The notes: generated by a model from the sequence alone, not told the origin. A DNA stretch of 64,000 bases from Cognatundibacterium jejuense (GCF_014284255.1 NZ_JACOFV010000014.1:62001-126000), one strand, 5' to 3'. Positions 25,460-34,673 are shown, counted from the first letter of the stretch. Program-made: numbers and translations.

Positions 25460-26608
25460 ATGTCACAGCAACTCAAATTGGTCATAGCAAGCGCTTTAAT
25501 CGGATCAGCAACGCTCACACAAGCTGCGGAAATCAAAATTGGCGTCGCAGAAGCATTATCGGGTCCGGCCGCAAAATATGGCAGCGCGATCAAAAATGGT
25601 TTTAATCTCGCGGCAGATAAAATCAATGCAAAGGGTGGCATCAATGGTGACAAGATCGCGCTCGTCATTGAAGATGAACAAGGAAAAAAAGAAGAAGCAA
25701 TTAATGCGTTCAAAAAACTGATTTTTCAAAGCAAAGTATTAATGGTATTTGGCCCAACCTTATCCAATTCTGCTTTTGCAGCAGACCCGATCGCTAACGC
25801 CAGCAAAACAGTCGTGTTTGGCACCAGTAATACGGCCGATGGCATCACTAATCTGGGACCATTCACTTTCCGCAATTCCGTTATGGAAGCTGATGTATTA
25901 CCAGCCACAACCAAAGCTGCTATCAAACAATTCAATATCAAAAAAGTAGCGGTTATTTATGGCAATGACGATGCCTTCACGAAGAGTGGTTACGATGTCT
26001 TTAAAACTGCGCTGTCAGACCAAAAAATTACCGTCACTGACACCGAAACCTATGCCAAAGGCGATGTTGATTTTAAAGCGCAATTAACAAAGATCAAGTC
26101 CTCAACACCCGACGCGATTGTATGCTCTTGTCTGGCAGAAGAAGCAGCCAACATCATTCTACAAACACGTTCTTTGGGAATGAGACAACCATTTATAGGC
26201 GGCAATGGTTTTAACTCTCCAAAACTGTTTGATATCGCCAAAGATGCTGCCGATAATACCTTAATGGGAAGTCCGTGGTCTGCGGAAAATCCTTCAACGG
26301 CGAACAAGCAATTCATGGCTGATTACAAGGCCAAATATGGTACAGATCCCGATCAATTTGCCGCGCAAGCCTACGATGCCTTGCAAATTGTGGCCGAAGG
26401 CATTCAAAAAATTAAGTTGAGTGGTGACCTGAGTAAAGACAGGATAGCGCTACGTGATGCATTGCCTGGCATTAAGTTTGAAGGTGCCACCGGAAAATTC
26501 TCCTTCCGTCGTGCAGCATCAAAAGATGGCAAAGAAACTGGCTACGATGCTCAGCAAGACGCCATCGTGAATATTGCCAAAGGTGGAAAATTTGTACTCT
26601 TAAAATAA
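25460..26608 (+). CDS. Branched-chain amino acid ABC transporter, substrate-binding protein, 382 aa
   Basis: A GGAGA lies just before the ATG at 25460. The product has a signal peptide (M-S-Q-Q-L-K-L-V-I-A-S-A-L-I-G, cleavage near A-Q-A-A). The mature start I-K-I-G-V-A-E-A-L-S-G-P-A-A-K-Y-G is typical of LivK-type periplasmic binding proteins, followed by N-A-K-G-G-I-N-G and a long two-lobe domain. It captures the substrate and delivers it to the LivHM channel. The amino acid preference cannot be told. It is the first gene of a five-gene operon in the usual K-H-M-G-F order. An earlier in-frame ATG (25409) would spoil the signal peptide. Confidence 0.95.
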   Translation: MSQQLKLVIASALIGSATLTQAAEIKIGVAEALSGPAAKYGSAIKNGFNLAADKINAKGGINGDKIALVIEDEQGKKEEAINAFKKLIFQSKVLMVFGPTLSNSAFAADPIANASKTVVFGTSNTADGITNLGPFTFRNSVMEADVLPATTKAAIKQFNIKKVAVIYGNDDAFTKSGYDVFKTALSDQKITVTDTETYAKGDVDFKAQLTKIKSSTPDAIVCSCLAEEAANIILQTRSLGMRQPFIGGNGFNSPKLFDIAKDAADNTLMGSPWSAENPSTANKQFMADYKAKYGTDPDQFAAQAYDALQIVAEGIQKIKLSGDLSKDRIALRDALPGIKFEGATGKFSFRRAASKDGKETGYDAQQDAIVNIAKGGKFVLLK

Positions 26609-26784
26609 TTCGCTCAAACGACTGGCAGAAGTATTACCTCTGCTGGTCTTTCACCTATTGCAGATTGCTCTTGAGATGTAGATCTGCAGTTTAAATTGAA
26701 TGCTTTTTATTTTTTTCACCTATACCTGAACTGCCTCCGCTTTATGCTGAATGCATGACAGGACCAAGCAATATCTGGATCGCC

Positions 26785-27666
26785 ATGTTTGCACAACAAC
26801 TTGTCAATGCGTTGACACTCGGCAGTGTCTACGCCCTCTTCGCCTTAGGATTTACGCTGATTTTTGGGGTGCTTGGCGTCATCAACCTGTCGCACGGCGC
26901 AATCTTTATGTTAGGCAGCTACATCGCCTTACTTCTGGTCAATCACTTTCAGATGTCCTTGTGGCTTGCCATGTTGTTGGCGATGTTGGCATGTGGCACG
27001 CTCGGTGTTATCGCTGATTTTCTGGTGTTACGTCCACTACGCAAGCGCAATGCACCACACCTTGCACCAATGATCGCGACCATCGGCGTCGCCATCATGC
27101 TGACCAATATCTCCCAAGGAATTTTTGGCGCAGAAAATCAACGCTTCCCTTTGGGCACCATACCAGAAGATAGCTTCAGTCTCGGCAACCTGCATCTGAC
27201 CGCGGTGCAATTAGCCATCGTCTTGATTTCATTTGCTCTAATGCTGGTGTTGTTGACAGTCATGCGCAAAACCCAGTTAGGTCGTGCGCTGCGCGCCATC
27301 GCCGAATCACCCAAAGCCGCATATTTGCTAGGCATCAATGTGGAAGCACTATTTTTCTTTACCTCATTTGCCGCTGCTGCGTTAGGCGGTGCGGCTGGCG
27401 TTTTGGTCGGCTTATCATTCAATGCCATTTCACCTTTTATGGGGCAACCTATGCTACATAAGGGTATTGCAGTGATCATTCTGGGTGGCATGGGAGACAT
27501 CCGTGGCGCAATGCTTGGCGGCTTATTTCTTGGCTTTGCTGAAGTCATGAGCGTCGCGTATCTATCCAGCGACTTCCGTGATGCGATTGCATTTGGCTTA
27601 TTGTTTTTGATCTTGCTAGTGCGTCCGGCGGGCATGTTTGGCAAAATTCTAGAAAGAAAGGCGTAA
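26785..27666 (+). CDS. livH: Branched-chain amino acid ABC transporter permease LivH-type, 293 aa
   Basis: A membrane protein with about eight helices. F-A-Q-Q-L-V-N-A-L-T-L-G-S-V-Y-A-L at the start, G-V-I-N-L-S-H-G-A-I-F-M-L-G and a late I-L-G-G-M-G-D-I-R-G-A-M-L-G-G are LivH hallmarks. It forms half of the inner-membrane channel with LivM. The ATG at 26785 fits the family start and has GGA 5 nt upstream. An ATG ten codons earlier (26755) is possible. It follows the binding-protein gene after about 175 bp, where a short hairpin (about 26623-26645) may tune the high binding-protein to channel ratio. Confidence 0.94.
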   Translation: MFAQQLVNALTLGSVYALFALGFTLIFGVLGVINLSHGAIFMLGSYIALLLVNHFQMSLWLAMLLAMLACGTLGVIADFLVLRPLRKRNAPHLAPMIATIGVAIMLTNISQGIFGAENQRFPLGTIPEDSFSLGNLHLTAVQLAIVLISFALMLVLLTVMRKTQLGRALRAIAESPKAAYLLGINVEALFFFTSFAAAALGGAAGVLVGLSFNAISPFMGQPMLHKGIAVIILGGMGDIRGAMLGGLFLGFAEVMSVAYLSSDFRDAIAFGLLFLILLVRPAGMFGKILERKA

Positions 27667-27669
27667 ATC

Positions 27670-28548
27670 ATGCTCGAATGGTGGAATGGTTTTTGGGCGA
27701 TTTACAGCTCTGTGATTTTTGGCATCGGCATCAACGCTATGCTGGCACTCTCGATTTATCTGACGCTATCTTGCGGCTTACTTTCATTGGCGAATGCAGC
27801 GTTCATGGGCATCGGCGCCTATGCGGCAGCAATGATCAGCATGCAAACCAACCTGTCATTTCCAATAGCCTTGCTTGCGTCTGCGATGACACCAGCATTG
27901 GTTGCACTGGCGATTGGCATGCCTACGCTACGCTTGTCCGGTGTTTATCTGGCGATGGCGACGCTAGGATTTGGTGAAGTGGTACGGGTCATTGTCTTAA
28001 ATTTAGACATCACCGGTGGCCCCATGGGCTTAAATGGGATTCCACAAAAAACCGAATGGTGGCATATTGTGCTGCTCCTTGGCGTCACGCTATTCACGCT
28101 GGCAAGAGTGCGCCGCTCGAAAATTGGACGGGCATTTGAAGCGATTAAAGAAGATGAAATCGCCGCCCGCCTGATGGGCATCAACGTCGCTCGCTACAAA
28201 CTGTTAGCGTTTGTGCTGGGCGCAGTGATTGCCGGCGTTGCCGGTGGACTCAACGCCCACTACACCTTCACTATCGGCCCTGCGAACTACGGCTTTGAAA
28301 GCGCAGTCGACATTCTGACTATGGCTGTGTTTGGCGGCACAAGCAATCTACTTGGCCCCTTGCTAGGCAGCTTTACTTTAAGCGTCTTGCCAGAGTTAAT
28401 GAGCTGGTTAAAAGACTTCCGTCTGGTGGCTAATGGATTGATTTTAATTATCGTCATTTTGTACCTGCCCAAAGGAATTTGTGACACGACCAAACTGCGC
28501 ACCTGGCGTCGGCGGCTTGACACTAACTCTTCAGTAAAGGTGCAATAA
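27670..28548 (+). CDS. livM: Branched-chain amino acid ABC transporter permease LivM-type, 292 aa
   Basis: The second channel subunit, with about nine hydrophobic segments. Family marks are L-S-L-A-N-A-A-F-M-G-I-G-A-Y, a R-L-S-G-V-Y-L-A-M-A-T-L-G-F-G-E loop, T-G-G-P-M-G-L-N-G-I and F-G-G-T-S-N-L-L-G-P-L-L-G. The E-A-I-K-E-D-E-I-A-A segment is the cytoplasmic coupling loop. It starts 3 bp after livH with AAAGG in the livH end. Its stop directly abuts the livG start (TAAATG), so the operon is tightly coupled. Confidence 0.95.
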   Translation: MLEWWNGFWAIYSSVIFGIGINAMLALSIYLTLSCGLLSLANAAFMGIGAYAAAMISMQTNLSFPIALLASAMTPALVALAIGMPTLRLSGVYLAMATLGFGEVVRVIVLNLDITGGPMGLNGIPQKTEWWHIVLLLGVTLFTLARVRRSKIGRAFEAIKEDEIAARLMGINVARYKLLAFVLGAVIAGVAGGLNAHYTFTIGPANYGFESAVDILTMAVFGGTSNLLGPLLGSFTLSVLPELMSWLKDFRLVANGLILIIVILYLPKGICDTTKLRTWRRRLDTNSSVKVQ

Positions 28549-29310
28549 ATGTTGGAATTAGCATCCGTCAGCAAACATTTCGGTGGCCTGCAAGTATTAC
28601 AAGATGTCAGCTTTAGTGTGAAGCAAGGGAGTATTTTTGGTCTGATTGGTCCAAATGGTGCGGGCAAGACCACGATCGTTAACCTGATTACCGGCTTAAT
28701 CAACCCATCAGCCGGTGAAATACGCTTTAATGGTCAAAACTTACATGCGGTCGCAGCCCATAACATCACGCAGCTAGGCATCGCCCGTACATTTCAAAAT
28801 ATTCGTATCTTCAAAGAAATGAGTCTACTGGAAAATGTGGTGGTTGGCATGCATCGGCATCTCGGTTACAGCCCACTCAGCATGTTATTCAAACTCAACT
28901 CATTTAAACACGCAGAAGCCAGCGCAAAACAAAGAGCGTTGGAACTACTCTCTTGGGTCAGACTCGATCACAAAGCACAGATGCTGGCAGATAATTTATC
29001 TTACGGCGAACAACGCAAACTGGAATTGGCTCGCGCTTTGGCAACCGAACCTAAACTATTGCTACTCGATGAGCCGGTAGCAGGCATGAATCCGGCAGAA
29101 AAAATCGAACTCATGGAGGAAATCAAAAACATCCGTGATCGTGGCTTTTCCATCTTCATGATAGAACACGACATGCGCTTTGTGATGGAACTCTGTGATC
29201 AGATTGCAGTGCTGAATTTCGGCAAAATCATTGCCCAGGGTAGCCCACAAGAAGTCAGGCACAATCCCCAAGTTATTGAGGCCTACCTCGGCAAGGAGGA
29301 GGAAGTATGA
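28549..29310 (+). CDS. livG: Branched-chain amino acid ABC transporter ATPase LivG-type, 253 aa
   Basis: An ABC ATPase with Walker A G-P-N-G-A-G-K-T-T (about residues 36-44), a Q-loop region in A-R-T-F-Q-N-I-R-I-F, the signature L-S-Y-G-E-Q-R-K-L-E-L-A-R-A-L, Walker B L-L-L-L-D-E-P-V-A-G-M-N-P and the switch histidine in I-E-H-D-M. The LivG-specific insert after F-Q-N is present. It powers transport at the cytoplasmic face. It is immediately after livM and overlaps livF by four bases. Confidence 0.96.
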   Translation: MLELASVSKHFGGLQVLQDVSFSVKQGSIFGLIGPNGAGKTTIVNLITGLINPSAGEIRFNGQNLHAVAAHNITQLGIARTFQNIRIFKEMSLLENVVVGMHRHLGYSPLSMLFKLNSFKHAEASAKQRALELLSWVRLDHKAQMLADNLSYGEQRKLELARALATEPKLLLLDEPVAGMNPAEKIELMEEIKNIRDRGFSIFMIEHDMRFVMELCDQIAVLNFGKIIAQGSPQEVRHNPQVIEAYLGKEEEV

Positions 29311-30020
29311 AGCCAATTCTAACTATCAGAAAACTCCATGTCGCCTATGGCCATGTGCATGCGCTCAAAGGCATCAATCTGGAATTGCATGCAGGTCAAA
29401 TTACCGCTCTGGTCGGCGCCAACGGCGCAGGAAAAAGCACGAGCTTATTGGCGATTTCCGGATTAATTAAGGCGGGCTCAGGCAGCATAGAATTTGACGA
29501 CCAAGACCTGCTGACGCTGGCGCCGCATCACATTGTTCAAAAAGGACTGGTGCAAGTAGCAGAAGGCCGCGCCATTCTTGGCACATTAACCGTGCAAGAA
29601 AACCTGGATCTCGGGTCTTATACACGTAAAGACAAAGCGCATGTCGCTGCAGATCTGGATTGGGTGTTCTCACTTTTTCCGGTGTTAAAAAATCGCGCGA
29701 ACGGCCTGGCAGGCAATTTATCCGGGGGCGAACAACAAATGCTGGCAATCGGCCGCGCCCTGATGGCACGTCCTAAAATATTATTACTCGATGAACCTTC
29801 GATGGGGTTAGCGCCATTAATGGTACGGGAAATATTCAGGATTATCAAAGAAATCAATCAGACCGGCTTAACAATTTTACTCGTAGAACAAAACGTCAAA
29901 CAAGCTTTGAAAATCGCCGAGCGCGCTTATGTACTAGAGAACGGTGAGATGGTTCTGGAAGACACTGGCGCGAATTTGCTCAACAATCCCAAGGTGATTG
30001 CCGCTTATTTAGGAACTTGA
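29307..30020 (+). CDS. livF: Branched-chain amino acid ABC transporter ATPase LivF-type, 237 aa
   Basis: The second ATPase of the pair: Walker A G-A-N-G-A-G-K-S-T, signature L-S-G-G-E-Q-Q-M-L-A-I-G-R-A-L, Walker B L-L-L-L-D-E-P-S-M-G-L-A-P and V-E-Q-N-V. The length of 237 and the V-A-E-G-R-A-I-L-G motif fit LivF. A very strong GGAGGAGG precedes the ATG and overlaps the livG end, so the two ATPases are co-translated. It closes the operon; no clear intrinsic terminator was seen in the 200 bp that follow. Confidence 0.96.
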   Translation: MKPILTIRKLHVAYGHVHALKGINLELHAGQITALVGANGAGKSTSLLAISGLIKAGSGSIEFDDQDLLTLAPHHIVQKGLVQVAEGRAILGTLTVQENLDLGSYTRKDKAHVAADLDWVFSLFPVLKNRANGLAGNLSGGEQQMLAIGRALMARPKILLLDEPSMGLAPLMVREIFRIIKEINQTGLTILLVEQNVKQALKIAERAYVLENGEMVLEDTGANLLNNPKVIAAYLGT

Positions 30021-30228
30021 TTCAAAGTGAAAGCAGGTACATAAAGTCTATCTCAGGGACAAACTGTCATGTTTGACGCGATACGAAACCAGCATGGCCT
30101 TGGATAAATGTCAGTCGTATAGAACGTATGTAACTTGGCGATTGCGTGTATTTCTGCTTACAACAAGCTTTTATAAGGTTCGCGGCAGCAATCTGTGCTG
30201 CATCACCTTCTTTATCTATTTTGATTCA

Positions 30229-30543
30229 TCAAAGGCCCGTACGTCCAAAGAAATAAAGCCATAACAAGGTGAGCAGAAGAATCCAATGCATCAACACCAT
30301 GACTGAGAACCAGCGTAAAAATATCAGCTTGGACGATTTATGGCGCAAATAGCGATGGGCGAGCATCGCACCGGGCCAGCCACCGAGCAAACTCAAGACC
30401 AGCAAGCGCCGCTCAGGGATGCGATAGCGATGCCTCCGGGCAGCTTGCTTATCGACCAGATAAAAAATAAACGTCACACTACTCAATAGTGCGTAGTAAG
30501 CGATGAAGATACTGCCGGCATAAGTAAAAAAATAAACGGACAA
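30229..30543 (-). CDS. DUF1294 family membrane protein, 104 aa
   Basis: DUF1294 marks are clear: [20 protein letters not shown], then L-G-G-W-P-G-A-M and R-H-K-S-S-K. These sit between an N-terminal membrane helix (about residues 8-30) and a C-terminal one (about 78-100). The family is a small inner-membrane protein of unknown function. The start is odd: TTG at 541-543 of this kilobase (30541-30543) with GGGGGAG 11-12 nt upstream. That ribosome site is the right arm of the long dyad at 30550-30626, so translation may be gated by the fold. Confidence 0.82.
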   Translation of the reverse strand: MSVYFFTYAGSIFIAYYALLSSVTFIFYLVDKQAARRHRYRIPERRLLVLSLLGGWPGAMLAHRYLRHKSSKLIFLRWFSVMVLMHWILLLTLLWLYFFGRTGL

Positions 30544-30549
30544 AAAAAT

Positions 30550-30626
30550 TACTCCCCCTTGTATATTTTTAATCCCATTATCTTTGATAGGTAATGGAGT
30601 TAATTTTCTTAAAATAAGGGGGAGTA
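30550..30626 (-). promoter_or_regulatory. 77-bp hairpin element covering the DUF1294 ribosome site
   Basis: TACTCCCCCTT (30550-30560) and its exact complement AAGGGGGAGTA (30616-30626) enclose an inner CCATTA/TAATGG dyad (about 30574-30596). Read on the minus strand, the closing arm AAGGGGGAGTA is followed by ATTTTTTTG. It therefore looks both like an intrinsic terminator for trhP and like a stem that hides the GGGGGAG ribosome site of the DUF1294 TTG start. It could act as an attenuator, a thermosensor or a plain terminator. Confidence 0.6.
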
Positions 30627-30668
30627 TATGCCAAACTGCATGGATCCCTGTTTGTCAGCAAATGCAAA

Positions 30669-32033
30669 TTACAACATTTTGGCGATTAAGGCTTTTTCGT
30701 ATTTAGCGTCCAGTGGAATACGCACCTTGTGTCCGGCACCGCCAATGATATTGATTGCCTGATTGTCCGTATTGCGCATCTCAGACAAAGTCACGATTTC
30801 ATTACCAGCGGGCGAGATAATCTCGATCTGATCACCAACGGCAAAACGGTTTTTCACCTCTACTTCCGCCCAACCATCGGCCAAACTCAACACTTGCCCC
30901 ACATATTGGCTACGATGTGCTTGTGACACGCCTTCCATATAATTCTGGTGATCTTGCGTGTGGTGGCGCTGATAAAACCCATCGGTATAACCGCGATTCG
31001 CAAGACCATTCAATTCACCCAACAATTGCGGATTAAATGGACGTCCCGCAACCGCATCATCAATCGCGCGACGATACACCTGCGCAGTACGCGCAACGTA
31101 GTACAACGACTTGGTACGCCCTTCTACCTTCAATGAATCGACACCAATTTTTGCCAGACGCTCGACGTGCTCAACCGCACGCAAATCTTTTGAATTCATA
31201 ATGTAAGTGCCATGCTCATCTTCGAGGATAGGCATGAACTGACCTGGCTTGGTTGACTCTTCAATCAGATATGGACGGTCCGCCAAAGGATGGCGTGGCA
31301 TATCGCCCATCGCCGAAAACGATTGATTGGCGTCTTCTAAAGCTTTTTGATAGTTGAACTGTATTGTCTCTACCGGAATACGCGCCAAATCGCCGGTTTC
31401 GTTTTCGGAAGCATTTTCTACCTTGTAATCCCAGCGACAGGAATTCGTGCAAGTACCTTGATTCGGATCACGATGATTGAAATAACCCGACAATAAGCAG
31501 CGACCTGAGTAAGCAATACACAATGCACCATGGACGAATACTTCAAGTTCCATATCAGGACATTCTTGACGAATTTCTTCAATCTCATCGAGTGATAATT
31601 CACGTGACAAAATAACGCGCGTCAGCCCCATTTTTTTCCAGAATTTGACGTCAGCCCAGTTCACCGCATTGGCCTGCACTGACAAATGCACTGGCACTTC
31701 TGGCCACTTTTCGCGCACCATCATAATCAGACCAGGGTCAGCCATGATCAGTGCGTCTGGCTTCATGGCAATCACAGGCTCCATATCGCGCAGATACGTT
31801 TTGAGCTTGGAATTATGCGGAAAAATATTGCTGGCAACGAAGAATAATTTACCGCGCGCATGCGCACCGTCTATACCCTGCTGCAATACATCCAGAGTTG
31901 AAAATTCATTGTTACGCGCACGCAGGCTGTAGCGCGGCTGACCAGCATAGACGGCATCTGCGCCGAAATCAAAAGCAGCGTGCATTTTTTCCAGCGAACC
32001 AGCTGGCAAGAGGAGTTCTGGGGCTTTGAGCAT
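30669..32033 (-). CDS. trhP: Peptidase U32 family protein, TrhP/YegQ-type tRNA hydroxylation protein, 454 aa
   Basis: The product begins M-L-K-A-P-E-L-L-L-P-A-G-S-L-E-K-M and has G-A-D-A-V-Y-A-G-Q-P-R-Y-S-L-R-A-R-N-N-E-F, very close to E. coli YegQ (TrhP, about 453 aa). The U32 signature is at about residues 165-200 (E-V-F-V-H-G-A-L-C-I-A-Y-S-G-R-C-L-L-S-G-Y), followed by cysteines in G-T-C-T-N-S-C-R-W. TrhP is known to support prephenate-dependent 5-hydroxylation of uridine 34 in certain tRNAs. I chose the ATG at 32031-32033 by that likeness, although no ribosome site is clear there. The extension to 32093 looks non-coding. Confidence 0.9.
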   Translation of the reverse strand: MLKAPELLLPAGSLEKMHAAFDFGADAVYAGQPRYSLRARNNEFSTLDVLQQGIDGAHARGKLFFVASNIFPHNSKLKTYLRDMEPVIAMKPDALIMADPGLIMMVREKWPEVPVHLSVQANAVNWADVKFWKKMGLTRVILSRELSLDEIEEIRQECPDMELEVFVHGALCIAYSGRCLLSGYFNHRDPNQGTCTNSCRWDYKVENASENETGDLARIPVETIQFNYQKALEDANQSFSAMGDMPRHPLADRPYLIEESTKPGQFMPILEDEHGTYIMNSKDLRAVEHVERLAKIGVDSLKVEGRTKSLYYVARTAQVYRRAIDDAVAGRPFNPQLLGELNGLANRGYTDGFYQRHHTQDHQNYMEGVSQAHRSQYVGQVLSLADGWAEVEVKNRFAVGDQIEIISPAGNEIVTLSEMRNTDNQAINIIGGAGHKVRIPLDAKYEKALIAKML

Positions 32034-32403
32034 GATGATGCAATCTGAAAATAAAATGTTTCCGATTTTAATTCCACGCCCTGGCTTTCTCAATTTTTTT
32101 TAATCGATGTTTAATCTAAATCAAACTTACATCAACGCAAAATAAAAATGCGAAACCTGCAGAGAAATAATTGCCAAATTAACACTGTTATTACTAGCTT
32201 TAATGCCTAACTATTTCGAATTGAAATTTACGAAACTCAATGTTACTTTTCAACATATAAAAATTATTCCTCCTATACTTTGCCCGCAGATCCCACCATT
32301 CATCCTAAGTATTTACAACATATTGTCTTAGAAATTTTTTCGATAGACATGGGATTGAGCCTCATGCCATTGACAGAAAATTAGAACAGGAAGAGACAAG
32401 TAT
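32034..32403. other. AT-rich divergent spacer between trhP and the GRAS gene
   Basis: No gene is seen. The DNA is clearly AT-rich over about 370 bp. A TTGACA lies at 32370-32375 but no matching -10 follows before the GRAS start. AGGAAGAG at about 32389-32396 is the ribosome site for the gene at 32404. The AT richness continues into that gene. Confidence 0.4.
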
Positions 32404-33645
32404 ATGCAAATGAACATTACCAAGGAATCAGCAGAGTACTGCATTAATCAACAAGCCAAAAATTCTATAAAAGAGAACACTGAACGGCTGCGAAATGAAA
32501 TCATTTACGCGAAGACGATCATTGGTGCAAATTTATTTAACGCAGGAAAAACAGATGATGCTCATCAGATGGCAAGCGATGTACTCGCTATCGTTGCCGC
32601 TAACGGCCCACCACTTCATCGATTAAGCCGGATACTAATGAAAGGCATTAAAAGCGGTTGCTACTCGCACGCCGAGTATACGGAAAAAACGACCACACTC
32701 TGCGCCGGAAATTTATACTCTGATCAAACCAAATCTATATCAATGATCAAAGCATACGATCTGCTCGCGACTGCAACGCCTTTTATTCAATTTGCCTATA
32801 ATGCGATCAATCTCGCCATCCTTTCGCAGTCAGCTCAGTACGCGACGCTACACATCATTGATATTGGAATTGGCTCGGGCTATCAATGGTCTACATTGTT
32901 CTCGCTATTAAAAGGCACGAGTTTTTTGCCGAAAAAAATCCGACTTACAGGCATAGATCTTCCCTCAACAGAACAAGCTTTACATGCCGTTGAAAAACGA
33001 TTATCAGAGGAAGCAAAAGAACTCGGAATAGAATTTACGTTTATGCCAGTTCTCGGTAAAGCTGAAGAAATTTCGTTTAATGATATTGAACGCCATCAAG
33101 GTGAATTTTTGGTAATTAATGCTGTACTATCCTTGCATCATACAGCAACAGACGATGCAATTATTCATCCTACACGCTCCCGCGATTGCTTACTAACACG
33201 GCTGCGTCAACTAAATCCGCATCTATTAACCATGGTAGAGCCTGATTCAAATCACAACAATCTTCCATTTAAAGAACGCTGCTATGAGGCATTCCAACAT
33301 TACATGCATATCTTCAATGCGTTTGACCACCTATTCCCACGCAACCTAAAAGAAAGAGTGATATTAGAAAATGAATTTTTTGGCAGAGAACTCATTAATA
33401 TTCTGACTACTGACGGTGCGGATAGGGTAGAACGACATGAACGAAAAGAAGTTTGGTCTAAACGTTTGCACCAAGCAGATTTTACCCACTTAGAAAACGT
33501 CTTTCAGAGAACCAGTCGAACATTAAAAAATATCCTACCAATAACGGCACCATTTGAAATGCACCAGAGTCCTGAAGCCCTGTGCTTAAACGTGTATAAA
33601 GTTCCCTTACTAGCCGCATCATGTTGGCAGCCAACGAAGCAGTAA
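32404..33645 (+). CDS. Bacterial GRAS-domain protein (predicted SAM-dependent methyltransferase fold), 413 aa
   Basis: The blocks of the GRAS family appear in the right order. A leucine-rich lead-in has Y-D-L-L-A-T-A-T-P-F-I-Q-F-A-Y-N-A-I-N at 118-136. The VHIID-type motif is L-H-I-I-D-I-G-I-G-S-G-Y-Q-W at 149-162, followed by I-R-L-T-G-I-D-L-P. Then come N-A-V-L-S-L-H-H, V-E-P-D-S-N-H-N, a PFYRE-like F-G-R-E-L-I-N-I with R-V-E-R-H-E-R-K-E-V-W, and a SAW-like end A-A-S-C-W-Q-P. In plants GRAS proteins are transcriptional regulators (DELLA, SCARECROW). The bacterial members are thought to be Rossmann-fold methyltransferases acting on small molecules. The substrate is unknown. AGGAAGAG precedes the ATG. 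The gene is AT-richer than its neighbours and stands alone, so horizontal origin is plausible. Confidence 0.85.
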   Translation: MQMNITKESAEYCINQQAKNSIKENTERLRNEIIYAKTIIGANLFNAGKTDDAHQMASDVLAIVAANGPPLHRLSRILMKGIKSGCYSHAEYTEKTTTLCAGNLYSDQTKSISMIKAYDLLATATPFIQFAYNAINLAILSQSAQYATLHIIDIGIGSGYQWSTLFSLLKGTSFLPKKIRLTGIDLPSTEQALHAVEKRLSEEAKELGIEFTFMPVLGKAEEISFNDIERHQGEFLVINAVLSLHHTATDDAIIHPTRSRDCLLTRLRQLNPHLLTMVEPDSNHNNLPFKERCYEAFQHYMHIFNAFDHLFPRNLKERVILENEFFGRELINILTTDGADRVERHERKEVWSKRLHQADFTHLENVFQRTSRTLKNILPITAPFEMHQSPEALCLNVYKVPLLAASCWQPTKQ

Positions 33646-33657
33646 GGAAACGCATAT

Positions 33658-34530
33658 TTAATCCCTTGCGACGAATACCTCATTTAAAACGAGAGAAATT
33701 AATACCACGGCACCACCAACTATCGTCGCCTGTGCTGGCACCTCCCCTGCACCTATCCATGCCCAAATGGGTGCCAGCAAGACCTCCAACAAAGACAACA
33801 AAGCGATCTCTGGCGCGCTCAAGCTCTCCGAGGCACGTACCATCAACATGCATGGCAATCCCAACTGAAAGAATCCCAAAATCGCTAAAATAAAAATGTC
33901 GTGCAAAGATGCCTGAAATGGAAATGCCATCGGCAACATCACCATGGCCGAAATCGCACCGCCCATCAAAACAGCAGGAATTAAATCGACCGTGTGACCA
34001 CCTTTTTTAAGCACGATCATATTGATTGATGATGCAACAGGGATTCCAAGCGCAATAAACATCCCCAGCAATCCTCTGTTGTCAATCTCCGACAAGCTAC
34101 CAACAAACATCCACGACATACCCAACACTGCCGCCACTATCGCCCACCAAGTACGTAGTGGAATTTTTTCACGCAATATCAACCAAGCCAACAATGCGGT
34201 AAACAATGGCGCCAGACTCTCCATGATGGAGGTATTAGCCACTGTCGTCATCGTAATTGAGATCATAAAGCAGCTATACATAGTCGCCCACATACAGCCG
34301 GAAATAAAACCCAACTTACCCAACAAACGCAAACGTGGAATAAAGCCGCGACCGTATTGGCGCAGCATTGCACCGACAACAAAAATCGCCGCAAACAAAC
34401 TACGCCAAAACGTCACTTCAAAGCCACGTGCCACCTCCAGATGGCGTGTAAAAACACCAGCAATACTCCACAAACTGGCGGCACATATCATCAGGATCAC
34501 AGCATGACGATGACTGAGTTTTTTTTGCAT
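33658..34530 (-). CDS. EamA/DMT family transporter, 290 aa
   Basis: Ten hydrophobic segments arranged as two EamA repeats. The first begins at A-V-I-L-M-I-C-A-A-S-L-W-S-I-A-G-V-F and contains R-S-L-F-A-A; the second ends with A-S-E-S-L-S-A-P-E-I-A-L-L-S-L-L-E-V-L-L-A-P-I-W-A-W. The family exports or imports metabolites such as amino acids or drugs at the inner membrane; the substrate is not predictable. The ATG at 34528-34530 has TGGAA 6 nt upstream and gives the usual length; the frame extends further upstream without a better site. It is convergent with the GRAS gene (12-bp gap), with no visible terminator between them. Confidence 0.88.
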   Translation of the reverse strand: MQKKLSHRHAVILMICAASLWSIAGVFTRHLEVARGFEVTFWRSLFAAIFVVGAMLRQYGRGFIPRLRLLGKLGFISGCMWATMYSCFMISITMTTVANTSIMESLAPLFTALLAWLILREKIPLRTWWAIVAAVLGMSWMFVGSLSEIDNRGLLGMFIALGIPVASSINMIVLKKGGHTVDLIPAVLMGGAISAMVMLPMAFPFQASLHDIFILAILGFFQLGLPCMLMVRASESLSAPEIALLSLLEVLLAPIWAWIGAGEVPAQATIVGGAVVLISLVLNEVFVARD

Positions 34531-34627
34531 ATTGATTCCAGGATAAAATTTTCTGACTTCTACGGTTTGCAATTGAACAGTCAACAGCTCCCTGCAAAAA
34601 AGACGATCGAAAAAAGCAAGCCAGAAA

Positions 34628-34673
34628 ATAAAAAACCCGTTAAGCCCCACCAAAGGTAAGAGCGAAACGGGTT
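34628..34673 (-). terminator. Intrinsic terminator of typA
   Basis: AACCCGTT (34634-34641) pairs with AACGGGTT (34666-34673). On the minus strand the second arm runs into TTTTTTATTTT. It lies 38 bp after the typA stop and before the EamA gene start, so it ends the typA transcript. Confidence 0.8.
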
